Assembly: GCA_017304135.1 (NCBI GenBank)
Contig: JAFLBB010000039.1
Span: 1-40,911 of the forward strand
Direction: 5' to 3'
DNA: 40,911 nucleotides
Origin: Acidobacteriota bacterium
Lineage (GTDB): Bacteria; Acidobacteriota; Terriglobia; Bryobacterales; Bryobacteraceae
Below are positions 17,429 through 24,994 of the stretch, piece after piece. Each line of letters begins with the position of its first letter. Within the stretch, counting starts at the first letter, position 1. The translations under genes and the position numbers were made by a program. The notes beneath the pieces were generated by a model, which was not told the DNA's origin, did not search any database, and saw only the letters and a program-made list of their open reading frames with translations.

Positions 17429-17663
17429 TCACGGCTCGCCCAGCCGCGCCGCGGCAATCTGCGCAATGTCCAGCAACTGCGGCGGATTCGCCACGGCGCC
17501 CGTGCCGAGCGCGTCTCTGAACATGGTGTTGCAGAAGGGGCAGGCGGCGGCGACCAGCGTAGCTCCGGTCGCGGCGAGTTGTTCGGCGCGTTCGACGCTG
17601 ACGCGTTTGCCGGGTTCTTCGCCGAGGAAAGCGAGTCCTCCGCCGGCGCCGCAACAGAAGCTG
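17429..17663 (-). pseudogene. 3' remnant of the membrane Fe-S oxidoreductase gene at the duplication junction
   Basis: On the minus strand this encodes the last 77 or so residues of the gene at 20816-22675: FCCGAGGGLAFLGEE, ERAEQLAATGATLVAA, CPFCNTMFRDAL and the end ARLGEP with the same TGA stop. I count about 16 base differences over 235 bases, most of them synonymous. Homology stops sharply at CAGAAGCTG (17655-17663), after which the sequence passes into the leader of the second cassette. The fragment lacks a start, the membrane part and the first Fe-S clusters, so it is not a working gene. It is best read as the scar of a tandem duplication whose right breakpoint fell inside the Fe-S gene. 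Confidence 0.92.
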
Positions 17664-17781
17664 CTTTTGGGTGAAAGAGAGCGGCGGAATCCGGTGCATT
17701 TTACGTGCCACAATTCACGATAATTCCACTTGATTTGTCAGAATTCTTGCTGCCTTCTGGGGTCGCCTTTTATGGTGGCCT

Positions 17782-19815
17782 ATGAACAATAGAATTCTCC
17801 CTCCCCATTTTCTTCACACATCTAATTGTAACTTCGTCATCGTTTTCTTCTGCCTCCTAGCCTGGTGCGCACAGGCACAACCCGTATGCACCCCCGCGCT
17901 TGATGAATCCTACGTGACCACGGAGATCGCCTTGCTGATTGAGTATGAGAGTGAAGGCGATTGCTCGACAGCCACGATTCGGAAGGGTCAGAAATTTGTC
18001 TGGATGTGGGCGTCTATTTATGCCTACGACTATGAGGGCGCTTGGGGCGCTTTCGAGTATCTGCTTTCAGTGAAGGTCAATGGCATTCCTGTCTACAACG
18101 TAAGCGCTCTGACATTCAACACCGAGACCGAGTGTGAGAATGGAACATTTTGCAACCGTGAAGTCGTAAAAGTCATCGACGTTTCCGGCTATACGCATTC
18201 GGCATCCGCAGAACTCGAGGTGATTGCGCACGCCGTGCGGCCGCCGGGATTGGACGATCCTGGCCATCGTGGCCACGTGTACACTGTGTTGACAGTGCAC
18301 CCGAGATCCAGGTTCCTGCTGTCGGACACGCGCCAGGATTTCCGCCCCCGGAACAGCGATTCCGCCGATCCGGTGGCGGCCACGTGCAACAGCGGCTACG
18401 ACTGCTACCCGAGTTTCGCGGCGCGAATTGAGGCGTCTTGCTGCGATGTGAAGATCGGGTTTGAGTTGAGTGACGTTTCGACGTTGGCGGGGATTTCCAC
18501 CAACTATGGATCCGAGACCGGGCCGGATTATGCCGTTGATCCGGATCTGAATCAGGGAATGGTATCGGTTTCCGGACCGCCAGGGACGGTGGCGTATGAG
18601 ACGGCAGATCCGTCGACAATGGCAAGTCTGATGCTCACCTCGCTGGACTACGGCGGCAAGGCGAAAGTAAAGGCGTACTTCCTGGCCCCGGAAACGGGAG
18701 AGAAGATCTACGCCGAGGTCGTGGAGGATTGGGAGGAACCAACGGAACCCGAATCCACTATGGAACGTCAATTCGCCAGACTGCCTTTTGACGAGGACGA
18801 AGATGGCATGGGGGATGGGTGGGAGAGTGAGATCGGTGGCCCGAATCCATCCGCGGATGAGGATGGCGAGCCCGGAGGGGGTGCGCCTGGGGATGGGCTC
18901 TCGGCCCACGATGAATATCGCGGGTTTCATTGGCTGGACGGGACGGCGATCAAGCATATTCGGACCGACGCCAAGACAAAGAAGGATGTCTTCTACTGGG
19001 ACAGCTCCAGTGACGGCCGCTATTCGACCGCATTGGCCGGGCTACTCGAATTGAGGGTTCCAGACGCAGTTTTCCACCCAGTGAACGCCTATGCTGCACG
19101 GTTGGTCACGCCTGGCGACCCATTGTCAGGCGTCCACCCCATCAACAACGATTCACTCACTAGTCCGCGTGCATATGCAATTGTGTACGCAGAGGACAAC
19201 TTGTCCGCGACAAAAGAGCTGGCGAACGCTGGCATGCCGGGAAAGCGGCCGGATCCGATCCGTATTGACCCGTCCGAATTGTCGGCGGAGATTACACTGA
19301 ATGGAAACCAACTCACGCCGGCCACACTGCGGGCGATCATCGTTGCGCATGAAACAGGGCACAGATTCGCCCTCTGGCACTATAAGCGATGGTGCAACCA
19401 CCAGCCGCTGATACCAGGACAAGCCGAACCCAGCTCGTTGCAGTCGTCGGAGTATGCGCTCACGGCTGTAGACCCTCAGCTCGTTTTTCTGCGTCTCGCA
19501 ATCTTCGAGCGTGCTAATGATTGGGTGGTCAGTGAACGGCCTGACCCGAACTTTGGACTCCTCACCAATTATGAGTACTCATGGCCCCCGCAGTTCTTTT
19601 ACGGAGATCCGCCGATGGGGCAGGGATTTGATTCAGCAGTGGTATTAGTCCACGCAGCATCGCCTATTCCAACTAATGGCGCAGCATTAGCGGTCAACAC
19701 CATCGACTCATTCCTGATGGACTGGTACATTCGCCATACACCGTTGATGAGCACAACAGTGAATTGGGGGTTCAAGATGGATGACTTAAGCCAAATAAAG
19801 GTCAATGTTCAGTAA
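17782..19815 (+). CDS. Secreted metzincin-like zinc metalloprotease, copy 2
   Basis: Second copy of the 677-residue exported protease. The start is ATG 17782, ten bases downstream of the position used in copy 1, because the upstream ATG (17772) here runs into a stop after six codons. The signal peptide and residues about 35-350 are nearly identical to copy 1. The calcium-type loop (DEDEDG) and APGDGL...DEYRGF are kept. The C-terminal half differs widely, yet keeps HETGHRFALWH at 523-533 and FLMDW (Met646). Ala replaces the Gly of the metzincin consensus HEXXHXXGXXH, which may alter the turn leading to the third zinc ligand. It is followed after 22 bases by its partner gene. A secreted endopeptidase with a specificity different from copy 1 is the likely role. 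Confidence 0.8.
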   Translation: MNNRILPPHFLHTSNCNFVIVFFCLLAWCAQAQPVCTPALDESYVTTEIALLIEYESEGDCSTATIRKGQKFVWMWASIYAYDYEGAWGAFEYLLSVKVNGIPVYNVSALTFNTETECENGTFCNREVVKVIDVSGYTHSASAELEVIAHAVRPPGLDDPGHRGHVYTVLTVHPRSRFLLSDTRQDFRPRNSDSADPVAATCNSGYDCYPSFAARIEASCCDVKIGFELSDVSTLAGISTNYGSETGPDYAVDPDLNQGMVSVSGPPGTVAYETADPSTMASLMLTSLDYGGKAKVKAYFLAPETGEKIYAEVVEDWEEPTEPESTMERQFARLPFDEDEDGMGDGWESEIGGPNPSADEDGEPGGGAPGDGLSAHDEYRGFHWLDGTAIKHIRTDAKTKKDVFYWDSSSDGRYSTALAGLLELRVPDAVFHPVNAYAARLVTPGDPLSGVHPINNDSLTSPRAYAIVYAEDNLSATKELANAGMPGKRPDPIRIDPSELSAEITLNGNQLTPATLRAIIVAHETGHRFALWHYKRWCNHQPLIPGQAEPSSLQSSEYALTAVDPQLVFLRLAIFERANDWVVSERPDPNFGLLTNYEYSWPPQFFYGDPPMGQGFDSAVVLVHAASPIPTNGAALAVNTIDSFLMDWYIRHTPLMSTTVNWGFKMDDLSQIKVNVQ

Positions 19816-19837
19816 CGGGAAGACTGGAGTCACGCAA

Positions 19838-20788
19838 ATGAGATGCAACCTGATCAGTATCGCTTTTCTGCAGTCACTCGTTTCACTGTATGGACTCCAG
19901 ATGGAGATCGGCCCTATTCGTGATCCCCATATCGCTGGAGTTGCACAGAACTCGTCGAAGGTGCAATGTTCTGTACGCGTTGATCGCGAGGTGTACCTGG
20001 CGGGGGAGACCGCGCGGGCGTGGTTGACGGTGACCAATCCGATGCATGAGATGGTGGAGGTGTTTGATCCGTTCCATCTCAGCAACGCGGCGCTAGTGCT
20101 TCGTGGAATGAAGCTGGAGGAGGGTGAGCCAGGGGCGCAGCCGGTCTATCGCCCCCTGTCGCCGCATGAACCGCGAAGTTGGCGCAGCCGGTCGTTCAAC
20201 GAGCCTCAGGAGTTCCGGCGGCTTGTTACGGCGTGGCTCAAGCCCGGTGAGACGCGAGAGTTTGAGATCGATTCGGCCGGGGAGTGGTTTGGCAAGCCGT
20301 TCTCGCCCTGGTATGCGAATGGCGGGATTCGCGACCCAGGCGAGTATCAAATCCGCTATACTTATTGTCCCCAAGCGCATGTGGAGTTCTCAGTCGTGCC
20401 GGCGGTCCTCATCGCCCACGGTATTCTCCCGCTTTCCCGGCCACTGGAGGTGTACGACGAGACGGAACGCAAAATCAGGCAGTACCCTCGCGCCCTCCGT
20501 GCCTTCGCCTTGCGCCTTGGCGAAAAGTCAGTTGTGGTTGTGGGCCGTAGAGATACGCCAGCAGATGCAAGGCTGCGGACAGCGCCGGGGATGGCACTTT
20601 CAGAGTACGAGCTTGTGCCGTTCAGCCCGTATGATCGCGTTGCCGAGGTGAATGGTCCGGTGGCGAATCTGGCGATCCAGCAGGTGGATCAGGCGACGTT
20701 TGAGGTGCTATGGACGGAGGCGGGGGGACGGTTGATGCGGCGAAGTTACCAACCCCGACTGAGTAAGTCGAAATTGAGCCCTCAATGA
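19838..20788 (+). CDS. Exported Ig-like partner of the metalloprotease, copy 2
   Basis: A 316-residue paralogue of the copy 1 partner. The frame extends to ATG 19805 inside the protease gene, but ATG 19838 has GGAG at 19826-19829 and a hydrophobic leader (LISIAFLQSLVSLYG). Residues about 45-190 form the same Ig-type module: CSVRVDREVYLAGETARAWL, a WLKPGET turn and PGEYQIRYTYC, with the same two Cys. The middle is only loosely similar to copy 1, while the last 60 residues (FSPYDRVAEVNGPVANLAI, WTEAGGR, SYQPRLSKS) are well conserved. It ends 27 bases before the convergent Fe-S gene. Its role is unknown; it should be considered together with its protease as one matched unit. Confidence 0.72.
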   Translation: MRCNLISIAFLQSLVSLYGLQMEIGPIRDPHIAGVAQNSSKVQCSVRVDREVYLAGETARAWLTVTNPMHEMVEVFDPFHLSNAALVLRGMKLEEGEPGAQPVYRPLSPHEPRSWRSRSFNEPQEFRRLVTAWLKPGETREFEIDSAGEWFGKPFSPWYANGGIRDPGEYQIRYTYCPQAHVEFSVVPAVLIAHGILPLSRPLEVYDETERKIRQYPRALRAFALRLGEKSVVVVGRRDTPADARLRTAPGMALSEYELVPFSPYDRVAEVNGPVANLAIQQVDQATFEVLWTEAGGRLMRRSYQPRLSKSKLSPQ

Positions 20789-20815
20789 AGGTTCGGCCGT
20801 GTTGACACTCCCCGT

Positions 20816-22675
20816 TCACGGCTCGCCCAGCCGCGCCGCGGCAATCTGCGCAATATCGAGCAACTGCGGAGGGTTCGCCACCGCGCCCGTGGCGAGCGCG
20901 TCGCGGAACATGGTGTTGCAGAAGGGGCAGGCGGCGGCGACCAGCGTGGCTCCGGTGGCGGCGAGTTGTTCTGCGCGTTCGACACTGACGCGTTTGCCGC
21001 GTTCTTCGCCGAGGAAGGCGAGTCCGCCGCCGGCGCCGCAACAGAAGCTGGTTTCGCGCGAGCGATCGGCTTCGAGTAAGTTGCCGGCGAGTGAGGCGGC
21101 GGCGCGGGGGGCATCGTAAATGCCCTGGTAGCGGCCGAGGTAGCAGGGGTCGTGCAAGACGACGGACTGGCTGGCGGTGGCGGGCGGAAGCTGGGCGGCG
21201 TGGCGGGCGAGGAACTGGCTGTGGTGCTCCACCTCGAGGGCGGCGGCGGCTTCGGCATCGGTTTCGCGCCAATCCTCCTTCATCGTGCGGACGCAGTGGG
21301 GGCAGATGGAGAGGACCTTCTTCACGCCGGCCTGCTGCATGCCGCTGAGGTTCTGCTGGGCGAGTTCGCCGAAGAGGAGGTCGTTGCCGAGGCGGCGGGC
21401 GGAGTCGCCCGTGCAGCGCTCCTTCTTGAGGACGCCGAAGCTCACGCCGAGGTGGCGCAGGACGCGGGCGAGGGATTCGACGATCTGGCGGCCCTGGGGG
21501 TCGTAGGAGCCCATGCAGCCGAGCCAGAGTAAGTACTCCTGCGACCCGTCGTAGTGGGGGAGTCCGGCCTTGGCGATGAACTGGTCGCGCTGGGAGGCGG
21601 GGAGGCCGAGCGGGTTGCCGTTGCGTTCTAAGTTGAGGAATAGCTTGGTGCCGTAATTATCCTCCCACTTACCGGTGTTGACCGCGCCGCGGCGGAGCCC
21701 GACGATGACGGGGAGGTGTTCAATGCCGACGGGGCACTGGTATTCGCAGGCGCCGCAGGTGGTGCACTGGAAGACGGCCTCCTGCTGGAGGTGGACGCCG
21801 AGCAGCGGCGCTTCGGCGCGCGCGCCGTTCTCATTCAGATAGCCACGCAGGCCGAGGACGATCTCCTTGGGGTTGAGGAGCTTGCCGGTGGTGGCAGCGG
21901 GGCAGTGTTCGGTGCAGCGGCCGCATTCGACGCAGGAGAAGGCCTGGAGGGCAGCCAGCTGGGTGACGTCCTTGCCGGTGTCGAGGCCGAAATCATCATC
22001 GTCGGCCAGTGGCGGAATCTTACTGAATCCGCCGCGCGAGAGAAAGACCGTCGCGGGGCTAAGGACTAAGTGCAGGTGCTTGGTGTGGGGAATCAGCGGG
22101 AGGAAAATGGCCAGGGCGAGGGTATGGAGCCACCAGATGCCGGGGCCGTTCGCGCCCGCGCCGAGCGGGTAGTAATCCAGCAGGTAAGTGACCATCAGGA
22201 CGAGGATCAGCAGGGCGATGAAGCCGCTCTCCAGTTTCACTTCGCCCAGCCAGCGGGGGCGGACCAGGAAGCGGCGCAGTGCGAGTCCGGTGATGGAGAC
22301 CGAGACGGCGAGGGCAAAGAGAGCGGCGAGTCCGAAATAGAAGCGGCCGAAGGGGGAATGGCGGTTGAGGAGTTCGAGGCCGAAGCCCTGGGCGATGTGG
22401 TTGAGGGTAACCAGCGCGAAGGCGCAGAAGCCCCAGAAGACGAGGGCGTGGGCGAGTCCGGGGAGGGGGCGGTGGCGGATGACTTTGGCCTGCAGGGCGA
22501 CGTCGCGGAGGAATTCCCAGAGGCGCGGGGCCAGTGGGGCGAGGCGGAAATCGGCGTCGGGCTTGGAGGCGAGGATGATGCGAAGGACGCGGCGGAAGCG
22601 CCAGGCAAAGCCGCCGAGGCTGGCGGCGAGGATCAGAACGAGGGCAAACATCTCCCAAAGGCGGGGGGTGTGCAT
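20816..22675 (-). CDS. DUF224-type membrane Fe-S oxidoreductase, candidate ETF:menaquinone oxidoreductase
   Basis: A 619-residue protein starting at ATG 22675 (MHTPRLWEMFALVL); the longer upstream frame is not protein-like. Residues about 1-230 are a NarI-like membrane domain of five or so helices with candidate heme b His residues (LAHALVFWGF, LNHIAQGF, WWLHTLALAIF). Two 4Fe-4S motifs follow at about 245 (CVECGRCTEHCP) and 307 (CTTCGACEYQCP), then two CCG domains (LWLGCMGSYDP; DPCYLGRYQG with FCCGAGGG and CPFCNTMF), as in HdrD/GlcF. This architecture matches the DUF224 enzymes shown in other bacteria to pass electrons from electron-transfer flavoprotein to menaquinone during fatty-acid oxidation. 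No etfAB genes are in the window. Its 3' end is duplicated at 17429-17663. It is divergent from the DUF1549 gene. Confidence 0.85.
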   Translation of the reverse strand: MHTPRLWEMFALVLILAASLGGFAWRFRRVLRIILASKPDADFRLAPLAPRLWEFLRDVALQAKVIRHRPLPGLAHALVFWGFCAFALVTLNHIAQGFGLELLNRHSPFGRFYFGLAALFALAVSVSITGLALRRFLVRPRWLGEVKLESGFIALLILVLMVTYLLDYYPLGAGANGPGIWWLHTLALAIFLPLIPHTKHLHLVLSPATVFLSRGGFSKIPPLADDDDFGLDTGKDVTQLAALQAFSCVECGRCTEHCPAATTGKLLNPKEIVLGLRGYLNENGARAEAPLLGVHLQQEAVFQCTTCGACEYQCPVGIEHLPVIVGLRRGAVNTGKWEDNYGTKLFLNLERNGNPLGLPASQRDQFIAKAGLPHYDGSQEYLLWLGCMGSYDPQGRQIVESLARVLRHLGVSFGVLKKERCTGDSARRLGNDLLFGELAQQNLSGMQQAGVKKVLSICPHCVRTMKEDWRETDAEAAAALEVEHHSQFLARHAAQLPPATASQSVVLHDPCYLGRYQGIYDAPRAAASLAGNLLEADRSRETSFCCGAGGGLAFLGEERGKRVSVERAEQLAATGATLVAAACPFCNTMFRDALATGAVANPPQLLDIAQIAAARLGEP

Positions 22676-22757
22676 CGACTTGAGGCTAGCATGGCGGGCG
22701 GGGCGGGCGGCCGTCGCGAGCGAGCGCCCGGGACACCGGCGAGGTCGCGCAGCCCCC

Positions 22758-22786
22758 TTTATTTTCAGCGCGATCGTTGATAGAAT
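22758..22786 (+). promoter_or_regulatory. Possible promoter of the DUF1549/DUF1501 pair
   Basis: TTTATT and TAGAAT are separated by 17 bases in the divergent gap, 14 bases before ATG 22800. The -10 match is good but the -35 is weak, and the leader would be very short. Confidence 0.3.
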
Positions 22787-22799
22787 CTCGACACAAATT

Positions 22800-24986
22800 A
22801 TGAGGCCCTTCCGCGTTGTGAGCCTGACCATTACCTGCGTGTGCGCAGCCGGTGTGCTGCTGTGGGCCGAGGGGAGCGCCAAGCCGTTCTCGGCGGCGCA
22901 GAAGAACTGGTGGGCATTCCAAAAGCTGGTGAGGCCGGCCACGCCCACGGTGAAAGGCGCGGCCTGGGTGCGGACGCCCGTGGACGCGTTCATCCTGGCG
23001 AAACTGGAAGAACGCGGTGTGAAACCGAATCCGCGGGCCGACAAAGTGACGCTGATCCGGCGCGCCTACCTCGTGTTGACGGGCATGCCGCCAACTCCGG
23101 AGCGCGTGCAGGCGTTCCTGGCCGATGAATCGCCAAAGGCGTTTGAGCGCGTGGTGGACGAGTTGCTCGCTTCGCCGCAGTACGGCGAGCGCTGGGCGCG
23201 GCACTGGCTCGACCTGGCGCGCTATGCCGACTCGGAAGGCTTCAAGGCCGATGAGACGCGGCCGAATGTGTGGCGCTATCGGGATTACGTGATTCGGGCC
23301 TTTAACTCCGATAAGCCGTACAACCGGTTCGTGGAAGAGCAACTGGCGGGCGATGAGCTCTATCCGAACGATGCGGATGCGCTGGCGGCGACGGGGTTCA
23401 ACCGCAACTTTCCGGATGAGTCGAACCAGGCCAACATCATGCTGCGGCGGCAGGAGCTGCTGAATGACATCACGGATACGACCGGCGCGGTGTTCATGGG
23501 GCTGACCTACGGCTGCGCGAAGTGCCACGACCACAAGTACGATCCGATCCTGCATGCTGATTACTACAAGCTGCAGGCGTTCTTCGCGAATGTGCGCATC
23601 GAGGATGGCATGCAGTTGGAGGGCGGCGAGCGGCGGGCGGCCTATCGCGAGCAGGAGCAGCGGTGGCTCAACGAGACTGCCGAGATTCGCGCCGAGATGG
23701 CGAAGTTGATCGAACCGAAGCGGGCGTTGCGCTACAAGGAGCGGCTGGAGCGGTTTCCCGAAGAGATCCAGGAGGTGTTGACGATCAAGCCGGAGGCGCG
23801 CTCGCCCTATCAGTGGCAGATGTATCACAAGGCTCTGCCGCAGGTGCAGTTCACCGATAAAGAGCTGGCGGCTTCGTTGAAGGGGGCCGACAAGGAGCGC
23901 TACAAGCAGTTGCAGGCCGAACTTGAGAAGTTCGATGGCTTGAAGCCTGAGCCGCTGGCGGTGGCGCAAGGGATGGTGGATGCCGAGTCGGCTCCGCCAC
24001 CGACGCACATCCTGATGGGCGGGGCATACAGCATGCGCAAGGATGAGGTGCAGCCGGGGTTCCTGACGATTCTCGATGCCAAGCCGGCGACGATTGAGCC
24101 GGTGGCGAATGGGGCATCGACGGGACGTCGCGCGGCGCTGGCAAAGTGGCTCACGCGGGCGGACAATCCGCTGACGGCGCGTGTGATGGCCAATCGCATC
24201 TGGCATTACCAGTTCGGACGCGGCATCGCCGGCACGCCGAGCGATTTCGGCATGATGGGCGAGCGGCCGGTGAACCGCGAGCTGCTCGATTATTTGGCGG
24301 CGCGGTTCGTGGAACTCGGCTGGTCGATGAAGAAGCTGAATCGCGAGATCATGCTCTCGTCAGCGTGGCAGCAGAGCGCCCAGTGGCGCGACGATGCGGG
24401 CGCCGAGGATGCGTCGAACAAGTTGACGTGGCGCTACCCGCGGCACCGCTTGGAAGGCGAAGCGATTCGCGATTCGATTTTGAGCGTGTCCGGCGCGTTG
24501 AACGCGAAGATGTACGGGCCGGGCATCTTCCCTGCCCTGCCGCCGGGCATGGTGACGCGCGGCGGTTGGAAGGACGATGAGGACGAGGCCGAGGCCAACC
24601 GGCGCAGCGTCTACATCTTCGTGCGGCGCAATACGCGCTACCCGATGCTGCAGGCGTTCGATATGCCGGATACGCATGAGTCGTGCGCGCGGCGGAATGT
24701 GACGGTGAGTTCCACGCAGGCGCTGGAGATGTTGAACAGCGAAGTGGTGATGGGTTGGGCGCGGACGCTCTCCAAGCGCGTGCGCAACGATGCGGGCCTG
24801 GATGAGCGCGGGCAGGTGGAGCGGGCCTGGAAGCTCGTCTACCAGCGGCCGCCCAGCGCAGAGGAGATCGCCGGGGCGCTTGCGTTTTTGCAGAAGCAGG
24901 CGGCCGTGGCGGGCGATGGCGAAGCGGCGTTCACTGACTTCTGCCACATGCTGATCAATTCGAATGAGTTCGTGTTTGTGAATTGA
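22800..24986 (+). CDS. Exported DUF1549/DUF1553 (PSCyt2/PSD1) protein
   Basis: The coding start is ATG 22800 (MRPFRVVSLTITCVCAAGVLLWA, a signal peptide), giving 728 residues. The longer frame upstream overlaps the divergent gene and is not used. Residues about 60-265 are DUF1549 (VDAFILAKLEERGVKPNP, RAYLVLTGMPPTPE, WARHWLDLARYADSEG), with CAKCHDHKYDP at Cys239-His243. The C-terminal part, about 430-720, is DUF1553 (RAALAKWLTRADNPLTARVM, WHYQFGRGI). This member lacks the N-terminal cytochrome c module (PSCyt1) often fused in planctomycetes. The molecular function of the family is not settled. It is nearly always followed by a DUF1501 gene, as here after 8 bases, and the pair is believed to act in the cell envelope, possibly in polysaccharide degradation. 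Confidence 0.93.
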   Translation: MRPFRVVSLTITCVCAAGVLLWAEGSAKPFSAAQKNWWAFQKLVRPATPTVKGAAWVRTPVDAFILAKLEERGVKPNPRADKVTLIRRAYLVLTGMPPTPERVQAFLADESPKAFERVVDELLASPQYGERWARHWLDLARYADSEGFKADETRPNVWRYRDYVIRAFNSDKPYNRFVEEQLAGDELYPNDADALAATGFNRNFPDESNQANIMLRRQELLNDITDTTGAVFMGLTYGCAKCHDHKYDPILHADYYKLQAFFANVRIEDGMQLEGGERRAAYREQEQRWLNETAEIRAEMAKLIEPKRALRYKERLERFPEEIQEVLTIKPEARSPYQWQMYHKALPQVQFTDKELAASLKGADKERYKQLQAELEKFDGLKPEPLAVAQGMVDAESAPPPTHILMGGAYSMRKDEVQPGFLTILDAKPATIEPVANGASTGRRAALAKWLTRADNPLTARVMANRIWHYQFGRGIAGTPSDFGMMGERPVNRELLDYLAARFVELGWSMKKLNREIMLSSAWQQSAQWRDDAGAEDASNKLTWRYPRHRLEGEAIRDSILSVSGALNAKMYGPGIFPALPPGMVTRGGWKDDEDEAEANRRSVYIFVRRNTRYPMLQAFDMPDTHESCARRNVTVSSTQALEMLNSEVVMGWARTLSKRVRNDAGLDERGQVERAWKLVYQRPPSAEEIAGALAFLQKQAAVAGDGEAAFTDFCHMLINSNEFVFVN

Positions 24987-24994
24987 GTTTGTCT

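Larger units (their letters stand above)
14302..17668. repeat. Tandem segmental duplication, copy 1
   Basis: Copy 1 of a direct duplication with an offset of 3367 bases at its left end. It starts in GGGTGAA (14302-14308), overlapping the stop codon of the enolase-superfamily gene. It carries the conserved leader (GGAATCCGGTGCATTTT; GATAAT at 14352-14357), a metzincin-like protease gene, its partner gene, and the last 235 bases of the Fe-S oxidoreductase gene. Identity with copy 2 is about nine-tenths over the first 1.1 kb and over the Fe-S end, but far lower across the protease C-terminus and the partner gene. Confidence 0.9.
17669..21050. repeat. Tandem segmental duplication, copy 2
   Basis: Copy 2 of the direct duplication. 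It begins in GGGTGAA (17669-17675), the counterpart of 14302-14308, and repeats the leader (GATAAT at 17719-17724), the protease gene, the partner gene and the end of the Fe-S gene, which here continues as the complete gene. Homology to copy 1 ends at 21050 with the same CAGAAGCTG. Confidence 0.9.

Noticed and set aside
14302..21050. The duplication as a mobile element
   Set aside because: No transposase, terminal inverted repeats or target-site duplications; the truncated Fe-S end fits a simple tandem duplication.
22676..23044. Upstream extension of the Fe-S oxidoreductase frame
   Set aside because: It would overlap the divergent DUF1549 gene and the added residues are not conserved-looking; ATG 22675 begins the membrane domain.
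23514..23528. CAKCH in the DUF1549 protein as evidence of a cytochrome c
   Set aside because: The motif is a standing feature of the DUF1549 domain and no cytochrome c fold surrounds it, so heme attachment is not supported.
22686..24206. A 506-codon frame antisense to the DUF1549 gene
   Set aside because: Arg/Leu/His-rich shadow; the sense frame has DUF1549 and CxxCH motifs.
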